Shown: positions 1 to 7,043 of the stretch, one piece after another | Layout of the letters: each line of letters starts with the position of its first letter | How positions within the stretch are numbered: the stretch's first letter is position 1 | Origin: Candidatus Omnitrophota bacterium | GTDB taxonomy: Bacteria > Omnitrophota > Gorgyraeia > 2-02-FULL-51-18 > JAGOUK01 | Direction: 5' to 3' | Assembly: GCA_020058965.1 (NCBI GenBank) | Contig: JAGVCY010000163.1 | Span: 1 to 8,195, forward strand | Length of the DNA stretch: 8,195 nt | Made by a program: the position numbers and the translations under genes | The notes under the pieces: model-generated | Databases searched by the model: none | Seen by the model: the letters and a program-made list of their open reading frames with translations, nothing else | What the model was told of the DNA's origin: nothing

Positions 1-999
1 CGCGCCGACGCATTGAAGCTCTCCGCGCGATAACGCGGGCTTGAGAATATTCGAAGCGTCCACTGCGCCTTCCGCGCCACCCGCGCCGACCAGCGTGTGA
101 AGTTCATCGATGAATAAAATTACATTTTCGCAACGCCGGATTTCGTCCATGACGGCTTTGATGCGCTCTTCGAACTGACCGCGGTACTTCGTGCCGGCGA
201 CCATCAGAGCCAAATCCAGCGTCACCACGCGGCGGCCTTTCAAAATATCGGGCACATCGCCGGATTCGATCGCCTGCGCGAGACCTTCGACGATCGCGGT
301 TTTTCCAACGCCCGCTTCGCCAAGCAGAACCGGATTGTTCTTCGTGCGACGCGCGAGGATCTGCATGACGCGCTCAATTTCGTTTTCGCGGCCGATGACG
401 GGATCGAGCTTGCCGTCACGCGCGAGCTTGGTGAGGTCACGGCCGAAGGAGTCGAGCGCAGGAGTTTTGGTTTTGGACGCGGCCGCTCCGCCGCCTGCCG
501 CCGGACCGCTCGCGCCGGGCTGACCCTGTTGTCCGCGCGGGGTGTCCGGGGTGCCGGGTGTCGTCGAACCGAGTAATTTGATAACTTCATCGCGGACGCG
601 TTCCAAGTCGAGACCCAAATTCATGAACACCTGGCTCGCCACGCCTTCTCCCTCACGGATCAATCCAAGTAAGAGATGCTCCGTACCAATGTAGTTGTGG
701 CCCAAGGCGCGGGCCTCGTCCATGGCTAATTCCATGACCTTTTTGGCCTTGGGGGTGAAGGGCAGATCGCCTGTGACGACAGTGGCGGGACCGGGCTGGA
801 CGAGTTTTTCGACCTCAAGCCGGATATTGTCTAAATTCATGTTGAGACTCTGAAGGACCGCCGCGGCGACGCCCTCGCCTTCCCGAAGAAGGCCCAAAAG
901 GACATGTTCTGTCCCTATGTAATCGTGGTTGAAGCGCTTCGCTTCCTGCTTGGCGAGAAGAATGACTTTGCGCGCGCGTTCCGTAAATTTATTAAACAT
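1..999 (-). CDS. clpC: ClpC-type AAA+ unfoldase, N-terminal 333 residues (partial, 3' end outside window)
   Basis: ATP-dependent unfoldase of the Clp/Hsp100 family, which feeds substrates to the ClpP protease in the cytosol. The visible part begins [13 protein letters not shown], the typical ClpC start. It contains two Clp N-domain repeats (about residues 3-65 and 78-143), each with the hallmark YIGTEH followed by LLGL(L/I)REGEGVA. A low-complexity Gly/Ala/Pro-rich linker follows (about 145-178). The first AAA+ module then starts with [13 protein letters not shown], Walker A GEAGVGKT at 227-234 and Walker B VILFIDE at 293-299. The frame stays open to base 1, ending in [10 protein letters not shown] just before the sensor region; D2 and the ClpP loop are not seen. 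The ATG at 999 has a GAGGT Shine-Dalgarno 9 nt upstream (1009-1013). It lies 95 bp downstream of mcsB, whose product marks proteins with phosphoarginine, a known ClpC degradation signal. ClpC is preferred over ClpA or ClpB because of the N-domain sequence and the mcsAB neighbours. Confidence 0.97.
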   Translation of the reverse strand, partial: MFNKFTERARKVILLAKQEAKRFNHDYIGTEHVLLGLLREGEGVAAAVLQSLNMNLDNIRLEVEKLVQPGPATVVTGDLPFTPKAKKVMELAMDEARALGHNYIGTEHLLLGLIREGEGVASQVFMNLGLDLERVRDEVIKLLGSTTPGTPDTPRGQQGQPGASGPAAGGGAAASKTKTPALDSFGRDLTKLARDGKLDPVIGRENEIERVMQILARRTKNNPVLLGEAGVGKTAIVEGLAQAIESGDVPDILKGRRVVTLDLALMVAGTKYRGQFEERIKAVMDEIRRCENVILFIDELHTLVGAGGAEGAVDASNILKPALSRGELQCVGA

Positions 1000-1094
1000 A
1001 TGCTTTGTACCTCATGTTTAATTAGTATTATACACAACTTTAAACCGAATAAAAGGACAGGAGAAGACGGATGATGACCCGACGCAGACCGATG
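1000..1094 (-). promoter_or_regulatory. mcsB-clpC intergenic gap with candidate clpC promoter
   Basis: This 95-bp gap is the only real spacer in the lysS-clpC run. On the minus strand it contains a perfect TATAAT at 1032-1027, about 28 nt upstream of the clpC ATG, in an AT-rich stretch. No good -35 hexamer lies at 16-18 nt spacing (CTTTTA at 17 nt is the best), so an activator, an alternative sigma factor or coincidence are all possible. The GAGGT ribosome binding site for clpC is at 1013-1009. I see no CtsR heptad operator, no CIRCE-like inverted repeat and no terminator hairpin, so readthrough from mcsB is expected as well. Confidence 0.4.
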
Positions 1095-2141
1095 CTAGGA
1101 GCCGAGACGGGAACGGATGATGGCGGCGCGTTTGGCGTCGCGTTCGGATTGGGCGAGGAGCTTGCCTTCCATGCGCTGGAGATGCGCCGGCTGGGTCAAG
1201 ATGAAAAGTTCGTTGACCGTCTTGCGGTCCAAATTGGGGATGACACCCAAGTCAACGCCCATGCGCACCATGCTGAGCAGGTGGATCGTTTCTTTGCTGG
1301 TGATGATGAAGGAATTTTTGAGCGTGCCGTACGCGCGCCAAATCTTGTCATAAACCAAGTCACGGTTCTGCTTCACCAACTGCTTGCGCGCCGTCTCTTC
1401 GTGGCCGATCAGCTGCCGAATAATCCCCTCGATGTGTTCGAGCGTTTCGGCCTCGGTCTGACCCATCGTGATTTGATTGGATATTTGAAAAAGATTTCCT
1501 TCCGCGTCCGTTCCCTCCCCGTACAGCCCCCGCACGACCATACCCAGCTTGGTGATCGCCTGGATCACGCGCGAGATCTGCTTGGTCATCACCAACGCCG
1601 GTAAATGCAGCATCACCGACGCCCGCAGTCCCGTTCCGGTGTTGGTCGGACACGCGGTCAGATAACCCCACTTGTTGTCGAACGCGAACGGCAGGGTCTC
1701 GGCCAACTCGTCCTCGAGCCGGTCGGCGACTTTCCACCCCTCCTGCAGATTGAACCCCGACTGCATCACCTGGATCCGCAAATGATCTTCCTCATTCACC
1801 ATGATGCTCGCGATCTCACGCTCACTGACATTCACCGCCTTGAACTCAGGATGCAAGATATGCTCGCGGCTGATCAGATGCCGCTCCAGCAAAAACTGCT
1901 TGTCCAGATCCGAAATATCGTGCATAAAAATAAAAAGGCTTTTCTTAAGATTTTTGGAAACCAGAATCGCGTCGTGAACCGCTTTGAGGCACTCGCGTTC
2001 CTGCTTTTTGGATGCCCAATGCGAAAAAGGATACGGCTTGAGATTGCGGGCCAGCCGGATCCGAGAGCTCATCACGATATCCGCGTTGGGTCCGGTGCCG
2101 CGCAGCCATTCGCTGGTTTGGCTAAGCAGAGAGTCGATCAT
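1095..2141 (-). CDS. mcsB: McsB protein arginine kinase, 348 aa
   Basis: Phosphotransferase of the phosphagen-kinase fold that phosphorylates arginine side chains and so tags proteins for ClpC. Family motifs in order: SSRIRLARN at 25-33, NEEDHLRI at 116-123, the nucleotide-site loop CPTNTGTGLRAS at 164-175 with the conserved Cys164, RGLYGEG at 204-210, and QISNQITMGQTE at 219-230. Near the C-terminus RDAKRA (334-339) matches the RDxxRA phosphoarginine-binding motif described for Firmicutes McsB, so both catalysis and self-regulation appear intact. The length is close to the family norm of about 350 aa. An in-frame extension up to 2438 exists, but it only reads mcsA out of frame as Arg/Pro-rich sequence; the ATG at 2141, giving MIDSLLSQTSEWL, fits the family and lies one base after the mcsA stop with GAAGG about 9 nt upstream. 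It is presumably activated by McsA, encoded next to it. Confidence 0.96.
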   Translation of the reverse strand: MIDSLLSQTSEWLRGTGPNADIVMSSRIRLARNLKPYPFSHWASKKQERECLKAVHDAILVSKNLKKSLFIFMHDISDLDKQFLLERHLISREHILHPEFKAVNVSEREIASIMVNEEDHLRIQVMQSGFNLQEGWKVADRLEDELAETLPFAFDNKWGYLTACPTNTGTGLRASVMLHLPALVMTKQISRVIQAITKLGMVVRGLYGEGTDAEGNLFQISNQITMGQTEAETLEHIEGIIRQLIGHEETARKQLVKQNRDLVYDKIWRAYGTLKNSFIITSKETIHLLSMVRMGVDLGVIPNLDRKTVNELFILTQPAHLQRMEGKLLAQSERDAKRAAIIRSRLGS

Positions 2142-2142
2142 G

Positions 2143-2793
2143 CTAGGCGGCCTTCTTGATCTTGGCTTCGAGCTGACGCATGCGGTCACGAATTTGGGCG
2201 GCTTCTTCGTAGGCCTCGCCGTCAATGGCTTTTCGGAGCGCCTGCTTAAGTTGCTGGAATTCGGCAGCGAGCTTGGTGCCTGCGATCGGTTCCGAAATCG
2301 GCTTCTGCTTCGACGCGGTGGAGGATTTGGCTGTTTCAGACAATGGTGTGAGAGGCGGCAGTAACGGGGCCGCCGCCGAGGACGCGGCACCGGAGCCCGA
2401 ATGCGCTCCCGCCGATCCGCGGCCCGAACCCGCGGCACCCTTCGGCTGTTTCCCGGTATGCGTGTTGGAGCTGTGAATACGCTTCAGCAGCGGAGCGAGC
2501 GATTCCCGGAACGCGTCATAACACTGCGCGCAGCCCAACCGTCCGATTTTTTTGAATTCGTCATACGACATGCCGCACGAAACACATTTAATTTTGGCGG
2601 CGGAACCCGAAAACCCTTTTTCGGAGGGATCAGCCAACCCCTGCAGAAGATCCGCAATGCCGAAATGCTGCTCCATCTGCGAGCCCTTTTTCTTGGCGCA
2701 GTATTCACAGAGATTAAGTTTGGTGACCTGGTCGTTGATGATCTCGGTGAGGTGAACGGTCGCTTTTTGCTTCGCGCAAACGTCGCAAATCAC
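2143..2793 (-). CDS. mcsA: McsA, zinc-finger activator of McsB with C-terminal UVR motif, 216 aa
   Basis: Adaptor and activator of the arginine kinase McsB. Four CxxC pairs are visible: C3/C6, C29/C32, C70/C73 and C88/C91, consistent with two four-cysteine zinc sites. The segment ending GRLGCAQCYDAF is typical of McsA. A low-complexity Ser/Gly/Ala/Pro/Thr region follows (about 112-172). The C-terminal coiled UvrB/UvrC (UVR) motif spans about 175-210, with EEAAQIRDRMRQLE as its core. The start is GTG at 2793, chosen because it puts the first CxxC at residue 3, as in the family. This start overlaps the upstream ilvE stop by one base (TAGTG), and no strong Shine-Dalgarno is visible, so coupled reinitiation is likely. 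The stop is one base before the mcsB ATG. In Firmicutes this gene usually follows ctsR; here it follows an aminotransferase. Confidence 0.93.
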   Translation of the reverse strand: MICDVCAKQKATVHLTEIINDQVTKLNLCEYCAKKKGSQMEQHFGIADLLQGLADPSEKGFSGSAAKIKCVSCGMSYDEFKKIGRLGCAQCYDAFRESLAPLLKRIHSSNTHTGKQPKGAAGSGRGSAGAHSGSGAASSAAAPLLPPLTPLSETAKSSTASKQKPISEPIAGTKLAAEFQQLKQALRKAIDGEAYEEAAQIRDRMRQLEAKIKKAA

Positions 2794-3665
2794 TAAAATC
2801 TTAATCCGTCGCGTCGGGTCAGCTCGCGGAAGGCCTTGAGCAGCTTGCCCGTGGTGGTTCCGGGTTTTCCGGAACCGATCACACGGTTATCCACCTTCAC
2901 GATAGGAACGATTTCGGCGGCGGTGCCCGTGAGAAAAACCTCTTCCGCATTGTAAATATCGTGCCGCGTCATGATCTCTTCCTTCACCTCAAGCCCCATC
3001 TTCGCGCCTAGTTCCATCACGGCCTGGCGGGTGATTCCGCGCAGCGCCCCAACATGGGTGGGAGGCGTGGCGAGACGGCCGTCTTTGAGAATGAAGACAT
3101 TTTCCCCGGTGCATTCGCTGACATGCCCGTGCGTGTTGAGCATGAGCGCTTCTTCGTACCCGGAATTGATCGCCTCGATCTTGGCCAAAATATTATTGAG
3201 ATAATTCAACGACTTGATCTGCGGGTTCACGGATTCGGGATGACTCCGCAAAGTCGCGACGGATATAATCTCAAGCCCCTTCTGATACAAAGACTCGGGA
3301 TACAACTTGATCTTATCCGTGATGATAAAAACCGTCGCCCGCGGGCATTTGCGCGGATCGAGGCCGAGGTCTCCCACGCCGCGCGTGACGACCACGCGAA
3401 TGTAAGCGTCCCGTAATTTATTTTTCTTAAGCGTCGCGACGATCGCCGACTGCATTTCGGCCTTCGTCAAAGGGATCGTCAGCATCAAAGTGTGTGCGGA
3501 CTCCCAAAGCCGGTCGACATGTTCCTTGAGCTTAAAGACGAGTCCGTTGTACGCGCGAATACCCTCAAAAACCCCGTCCCCGTACAACAGACCGTGATCA
3601 AACACGGACACCATTGCCTTTTCCTTTGGAAAAAACTTACCATCGATATAAATTTGTATGCTCAT
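2793..3665 (-). CDS. ilvE: Branched-chain amino acid aminotransferase (class IV PLP enzyme), 290 aa
   Basis: Fold-type IV PLP aminotransferase. The predicted role is reversible amino-group transfer between glutamate and the 2-keto acids of leucine, isoleucine and valine in the cytosol. The N-terminal signature is FDHGLLYGDGVFEGIRAY (22-39). The Schiff-base lysine is K151 in IKSLNYLNN. The cofactor-side glutamate is E184 in SECTGENVF, and the phosphate-binding loop is LTGTAAEIVPI (245-255). The 290-aa length is normal for the IlvE branch. A D-amino acid aminotransferase or ADC lyase is the main alternative, but GVFEGIRAY and SLNYLNN favour the branched-chain group. The ATG at 3665 overlaps the lolD stop in an ATGA arrangement, with GGAG about 4 nt upstream. 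The TAG stop shares its last base with the mcsA GTG start. No other amino acid biosynthesis gene is present, so its operon position seems opportunistic. Confidence 0.9.
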   Translation of the reverse strand: MSIQIYIDGKFFPKEKAMVSVFDHGLLYGDGVFEGIRAYNGLVFKLKEHVDRLWESAHTLMLTIPLTKAEMQSAIVATLKKNKLRDAYIRVVVTRGVGDLGLDPRKCPRATVFIITDKIKLYPESLYQKGLEIISVATLRSHPESVNPQIKSLNYLNNILAKIEAINSGYEEALMLNTHGHVSECTGENVFILKDGRLATPPTHVGALRGITRQAVMELGAKMGLEVKEEIMTRHDIYNAEEVFLTGTAAEIVPIVKVDNRVIGSGKPGTTTGKLLKAFRELTRRDGLRF

Positions 3666-4339
3666 AAAACTCCGTCTTTCATACGTAAAACGCGGTCGGC
3701 AATACCGGATATTCTATCATCATGGGTGACGATGAGAACCGTTTTTTTGTCCCGCCGCGCGAGCTCCGCCAGCGTGTTGATGATCGCCTGACCGTTGGCG
3801 CTGTCGAGGTTCCCCGTGGGTTCGTCGCACAGCACGATCGGCGGATCCATCATGAGCGCGCGCGCCACGGCGACCCGCTGCATCTCCCCCCCTGACAGTT
3901 CCGCCGGATGATGCGCCGCGCGATGCGCCAGTCCGAACATTTCCAGGAGTTTTTCGGCGCGCTGCCTCGCGCCCGCAACCGGCCGATCCGCATAAAGCCG
4001 CGAGGCCAACAGCACATTTTCGATCGCGGACAAATCGTTCAAGAGATGAAAAAACTGAAAAACAAGTCCGAAGCGCTCATGCCGCAACCGGGCCAGCTCC
4101 TTTTCGGACATACGACCGATATTTTTCCCGCCCACCGTGACTTCGCCCCGCGTCAGCCGATCGATGCCGGTCAGACAATTTAAAAGTGTCGACTTCCCCG
4201 CGCCCGACGGCCCGACTACCGCGACCAGCTCCCCGGCCCGAAGTTCCAAGTTCACCCCGCGCAAAACCTCCACCGTCGGAGCGCCGCGTCGTTCAAAAAT
4301 GCGCCAAAGCCCCTTCCCTTCCAATACCGCGCTACTCAT
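3662..4339 (-). CDS. lolD: LolD-type lipoprotein-release ABC transporter ATPase, 225 aa
   Basis: Cytoplasmic ATPase of the Lol complex, which releases lipoproteins from the inner membrane toward the outer membrane. All ABC motifs are present: Walker A GPSGAGKS (43-50), Q-loop VFQF with Q95, signature LSGGEMQRVAVARAL starting at 148, Walker B IVLCDE (168-173), D-loop NLDS (177-180) and switch His206 in IVTHD. The PTGNLDS wording and 225-aa length are characteristic of the MacB/LolD/FtsE group. LolD is chosen because the preceding, overlapping gene encodes a LolC/E permease. The ATG at 4339 lies inside the end of that gene (8-nt overlap), with GAGG about 9 nt upstream. The TGA overlaps the ilvE ATG. 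MacB or FtsE function is less likely, since no membrane-fusion protein or FtsX is nearby. Confidence 0.92.
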   Translation of the reverse strand: MSSAVLEGKGLWRIFERRGAPTVEVLRGVNLELRAGELVAVVGPSGAGKSTLLNCLTGIDRLTRGEVTVGGKNIGRMSEKELARLRHERFGLVFQFFHLLNDLSAIENVLLASRLYADRPVAGARQRAEKLLEMFGLAHRAAHHPAELSGGEMQRVAVARALMMDPPIVLCDEPTGNLDSANGQAIINTLAELARRDKKTVLIVTHDDRISGIADRVLRMKDGVL

Positions 4340-5525
4340 ATCGAAGCGCCTCGGATGTTTTGAGCTTGGCAGCCGCGATGGCCGGATACAAGGCCGACAG
4401 CAGGCTGATCAAAAGTGCCGCACCCGCCACGGTCGCGGCATCGTCCCACCGAAAATTCACGGGCAGCCGGTCAAAGTAATAAATTTCAGCGGGGATCGGA
4501 ACGATCTTAAATGTCTTGAGCGCGTAGCAAAGCCCCGCGCCGATCCCGAGCCCCAGGACGGTGCCACTCGCGCCGATCAAAAACCCCACACATCCGAATA
4601 TCCTCACCACATGCCCTTCGGATGCGCCCACCGCCTTCAAAATCCCGATATCCTTCGTCCGGTCCATGACCAAGAGCGTCAGCGTGCCGATGATGTTGAA
4701 GCAGGCCACAAGCACGATCAGCGCCAAAATGATGAACATCACGCTTTTTTCAAGCTTGAGCGCGCCAAAAAGCGTCGCGTTCATATCGCGCCAGCTCCGA
4801 ACATACCGGTCATACCCCACCGCGGCTTGAAGTTTTCGCTGAAAAGTAAGCGCGTCCGCGGGCGAGCGATACTTCACTGCAACGCCGGAAATACGATCCC
4901 CCAATTCAAAAACCGTCTGACCCGCGCCGAGCGAAAGGTACACGAGATTAGCGTCGTAATCGTACATTCCGGAATGAAATATTCCAGAAACTGTGAATTC
5001 GGAAGGTTTTTTTCTGGCGGGGGAATAAAATTGGACCGCGCTGCCGATTTTGAGATTCATGATCCGCGCCAGGACATTACCCACCAGAATTTGAGTCGTG
5101 CCCTCGGCGGGATACGCTCCTTCCTGAAGGTAGGCGGCGATACGGGACACGCGGGATTCATCTTCAAATCGCGCCGCGCGAACGATGGACCCGCGGCTCG
5201 AAGCCGGTGTCTGAAGCAAGGCTTGTCCGTCCACAAAGGGCGCGGTCGCGAGAATAAGCGGCGTCACGGACCGGATTTGCTCTTCTAAAGAATCCGTCGG
5301 CGCAAAGGGCTGGTCGGCTTCGATCACACTATGAGCGTAAGTTCCGACGACCCGATTCACCAGGTCTTCTTCAAAACCGCTCATAACGGCCAGAACGGTG
5401 ATCAGCGCGCCTACGCCAACCGCGACCCCAAGGACCGATATGTTTGAAATGACTCCAATGAAGGGATGGCGCTTTTTTGACCGAAAGTACCGCCAAGCGA
5501 GCATGAGATCAAGCGGAGGGGTCAT
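4332..5525 (-). CDS. LolC/LolE-family lipoprotein-release permease, 397 aa
   Basis: Inner-membrane subunit of a Lol lipoprotein-releasing ABC complex. The start MTPPLDLMLAWRYFRSKKR, then a first membrane segment (about 25-48) ending in VMSGFEED, is the hallmark of the LolC/LolE family. A large periplasmic MacB-like core domain follows (about 50-259). Three more membrane segments lie at about 262-286, 311-335 and 364-384. The cytoplasmic loop DRTKDIGILKAVGAS (288-302) is the FtsX-type coupling region that contacts the ATPase. The protein ends PAIAAAKLKTSEALRYE, a typical C-terminus; the four-segment layout and length are normal. The ATG at 5525 overlaps the lysS TAA by one base (TAATG). A longer in-frame reading to 5651 only retraces lysS and is rejected. 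Just one membrane subunit is present, so it may act as a homodimer or pair with a subunit encoded elsewhere; I cannot decide between LolC, LolE and LolF from this sequence. Confidence 0.92.
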   Translation of the reverse strand: MTPPLDLMLAWRYFRSKKRHPFIGVISNISVLGVAVGVGALITVLAVMSGFEEDLVNRVVGTYAHSVIEADQPFAPTDSLEEQIRSVTPLILATAPFVDGQALLQTPASSRGSIVRAARFEDESRVSRIAAYLQEGAYPAEGTTQILVGNVLARIMNLKIGSAVQFYSPARKKPSEFTVSGIFHSGMYDYDANLVYLSLGAGQTVFELGDRISGVAVKYRSPADALTFQRKLQAAVGYDRYVRSWRDMNATLFGALKLEKSVMFIILALIVLVACFNIIGTLTLLVMDRTKDIGILKAVGASEGHVVRIFGCVGFLIGASGTVLGLGIGAGLCYALKTFKIVPIPAEIYYFDRLPVNFRWDDAATVAGAALLISLLSALYPAIAAAKLKTSEALRYE

Positions 5526-6976
5526 TACCCGTTGGATTCGGGCTTGAGCTGGGGGAATAGAATCACTTCGCGAATGGTTGACTGGTTGGTCAAGATCATC
5601 ACCAACCGATCGATACCGATACCCAGCCCGCCCGCGGGCGGCATCCCGCATTCCAGCGCGCGAACAAAGTCAAAATCGATCAGCCCTTCAAAATCATTAT
5701 GTTCATCGCCCGCGATGTCGTCCTTAAATCGCGCTTCCTGTTCCTGAGGATCGTTCAACTCCGAGTAACCGTTCGCGACTTCCATCCCGCCGATGTACAG
5801 CTCGAAGCGTTCGCTGATCGCCGGATTGTCCGCGCGCCGCTTGGCCAGCGGACAAAGTTCCGTAAAATAATCGGTCACAAAAACCGGATGCTTGCGTTTG
5901 CCCGGCTCGAGCAGATCACCGATGATCTTGAGGAGCTTGGTGCGCGAAAGATCCCCTTCTCCGACATGAACTCCCTTCGAGCGCAGCTTGTCCGCCCAAA
6001 CCGCGATCTCATCCGTGGGCTGAATTCCAAAGGACTCGTCCATCAATTGCGCGAACGAAACCCGTTCAAATTTAGAAAAATCAATTTCCATGTCCTGCCA
6101 GACCAATTTTTCGGAACCGTTCGCGCGTTTGGCCGCCTCGCGAATAATGTCCTCGGTCAGGCGCATCACGCCCTCGACATCCGTGTACGCGGTGTACACT
6201 TCGAGCATGGTGAATTCAGGATTGTGCCGCGTCGAAATTCCCTCGTTGCGAAAACTCTTATTGATCTCATAAACATAATCCAGCCCGCCGACGAGCAACC
6301 GCTTCAAATACAGCTCCGGCGCGATACGCATAAAAAGGTCGATGTCGAGCGCGTTGTGATGGGTCTTAAACGGCTTACCCGCCGCGCCGCCCGGGATCGC
6401 GTGCATCATCGGCGTCTCGACTTCCATGTAGCCCAAACCGTCAAGGGTGTTGCGCACCTGGGAGATGATCTGAGAGCGCTTTTTAAAAACTTCCCGCACT
6501 TCGGGGTTGACGGTCAAATCGACATAGCGCATTCGGTGGCGGGTTTCGACATTGGTGAGGCCGTGCCACTTTTCGGGGAGGGGCCGCAGGGCCTTGGACA
6601 CGATGCGAATATGTTTCACATGAAGACTCGGCATGCCGGTTTTGGTGTGAAAAGTTTCTCCGCTGACGGCGACGATATCGCCCATATCCAGCAGGTCAAC
6701 CACCGTCCGCTCGGCTTCCGGGAGCTCGGCGGATTTGAGATACAGTTGGATTTTTCCGGTGGAGTCCTGAAGGTCAGTGAAGATGGATTTTCCAAAAGAC
6801 CGCCAGGACAAGAGCCGTCCAGCCACGCGCGCGGTCATCCCGGGCTCGAAGGGCTCAAGAACGGATTTGACCGACTGAAGCCCCTCGACTTTGCCGCCAT
6901 AAGGGTTCACGCCCGCGGCCCGCAAGGCATCGAGTTTTTTCAGCCGTTCTTTCATGAGTTCGTTGATCTCTTCCAC
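5525..6976 (-). CDS. lysS: Lysyl-tRNA synthetase, class II, 483 aa
   Basis: Charges tRNA-Lys with lysine using ATP in the cytosol. The N-terminal helix and OB-fold anticodon-binding domain are seen (about 49-127, containing VAGRLLSWRSFGKSIF and LQDSTGKIQLYL). The class II catalytic core follows. It includes RSQIISQVRNTLDGLGYMEVETP near motif 1 (167-189), motif 2 FRNEGISTRHNPEFTMLE (242-259), the lysine-site segment MEVANGYSELNDP (398-410), and motif 3 GGLGIGIDRLVM (449-460). It ends with REVILFPQLKP, the usual C-terminus. A 483-aa length is close to the bacterial norm. The start is GTG at 6976, preceded by a strong GGAGG at a short 4-nt spacing; the ATG at 6955 (codon 8) is a possible alternative but has a weaker site. 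The stop overlaps the permease start, making this the first gene of the tightly coupled block. It is class II, not the archaeal-type class I enzyme. Confidence 0.97.
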   Translation of the reverse strand: MEEINELMKERLKKLDALRAAGVNPYGGKVEGLQSVKSVLEPFEPGMTARVAGRLLSWRSFGKSIFTDLQDSTGKIQLYLKSAELPEAERTVVDLLDMGDIVAVSGETFHTKTGMPSLHVKHIRIVSKALRPLPEKWHGLTNVETRHRMRYVDLTVNPEVREVFKKRSQIISQVRNTLDGLGYMEVETPMMHAIPGGAAGKPFKTHHNALDIDLFMRIAPELYLKRLLVGGLDYVYEINKSFRNEGISTRHNPEFTMLEVYTAYTDVEGVMRLTEDIIREAAKRANGSEKLVWQDMEIDFSKFERVSFAQLMDESFGIQPTDEIAVWADKLRSKGVHVGEGDLSRTKLLKIIGDLLEPGKRKHPVFVTDYFTELCPLAKRRADNPAISERFELYIGGMEVANGYSELNDPQEQEARFKDDIAGDEHNDFEGLIDFDFVRALECGMPPAGGLGIGIDRLVMILTNQSTIREVILFPQLKPESNG

Positions 6977-7043
6977 AGTCCCTCCAAAATTAGAAGGGCA
7001 TTATAGAGGATTTCCTCAAACTCCGCACCGTTTGGATTAGAGC
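6977..7043 (-). promoter_or_regulatory. lysS upstream region with candidate -10 and ribosome binding site
   Basis: A 67-bp spacer between the small upstream gene and lysS. The minus strand has a perfect TATAAT at 7005-7000, about 24 nt before the GTG start, but the hexamer 17 nt upstream (GTGCGG) is not -35 like. The ribosome binding site GGAGGG lies at 6985-6980. A short inverted repeat (gagga-tt-tcctc, 7006-7017) sits directly upstream of the -10. This could be an internal promoter for the lysS-mcsB block, or chance in an AT-richer spacer. Confidence 0.33.

Noticed and set aside
2142..2438. N-terminal extension of McsB by 99 residues
   Set aside because: The extension only reads mcsA in the wrong frame, giving Arg/Pro/Ser-rich sequence; the family start MIDSLL with its ATG at 2141 fits far better.
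1095..3665. A ctsR repressor hidden in another frame near mcsA or mcsB
   Set aside because: The minus-strand frames here are fully explained by ilvE, mcsA and mcsB, and no CtsR-like helix-turn-helix sequence was seen.
4137..5288. Long plus-strand open frame (383 codons) opposite the lolD and permease genes
   Set aside because: It lies wholly antisense to two genes with complete family motifs, shows no recognisable domain and is rich in Arg, His and Pro, as expected of an antisense shadow in GC-rich coding DNA.
5526..5651. N-terminal extension of the LolC/E permease by 42 residues
   Set aside because: It overlaps the end of lysS out of frame, has a polar composition unlike the family start, and the ATG at 5525 overlaps the lysS stop in a classic coupled arrangement.
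5699..7006. Long plus-strand open frame (435 codons) opposite lysS
   Set aside because: It is antisense to an intact lysyl-tRNA synthetase, has no family motifs and no upstream ribosome binding site worth noting.
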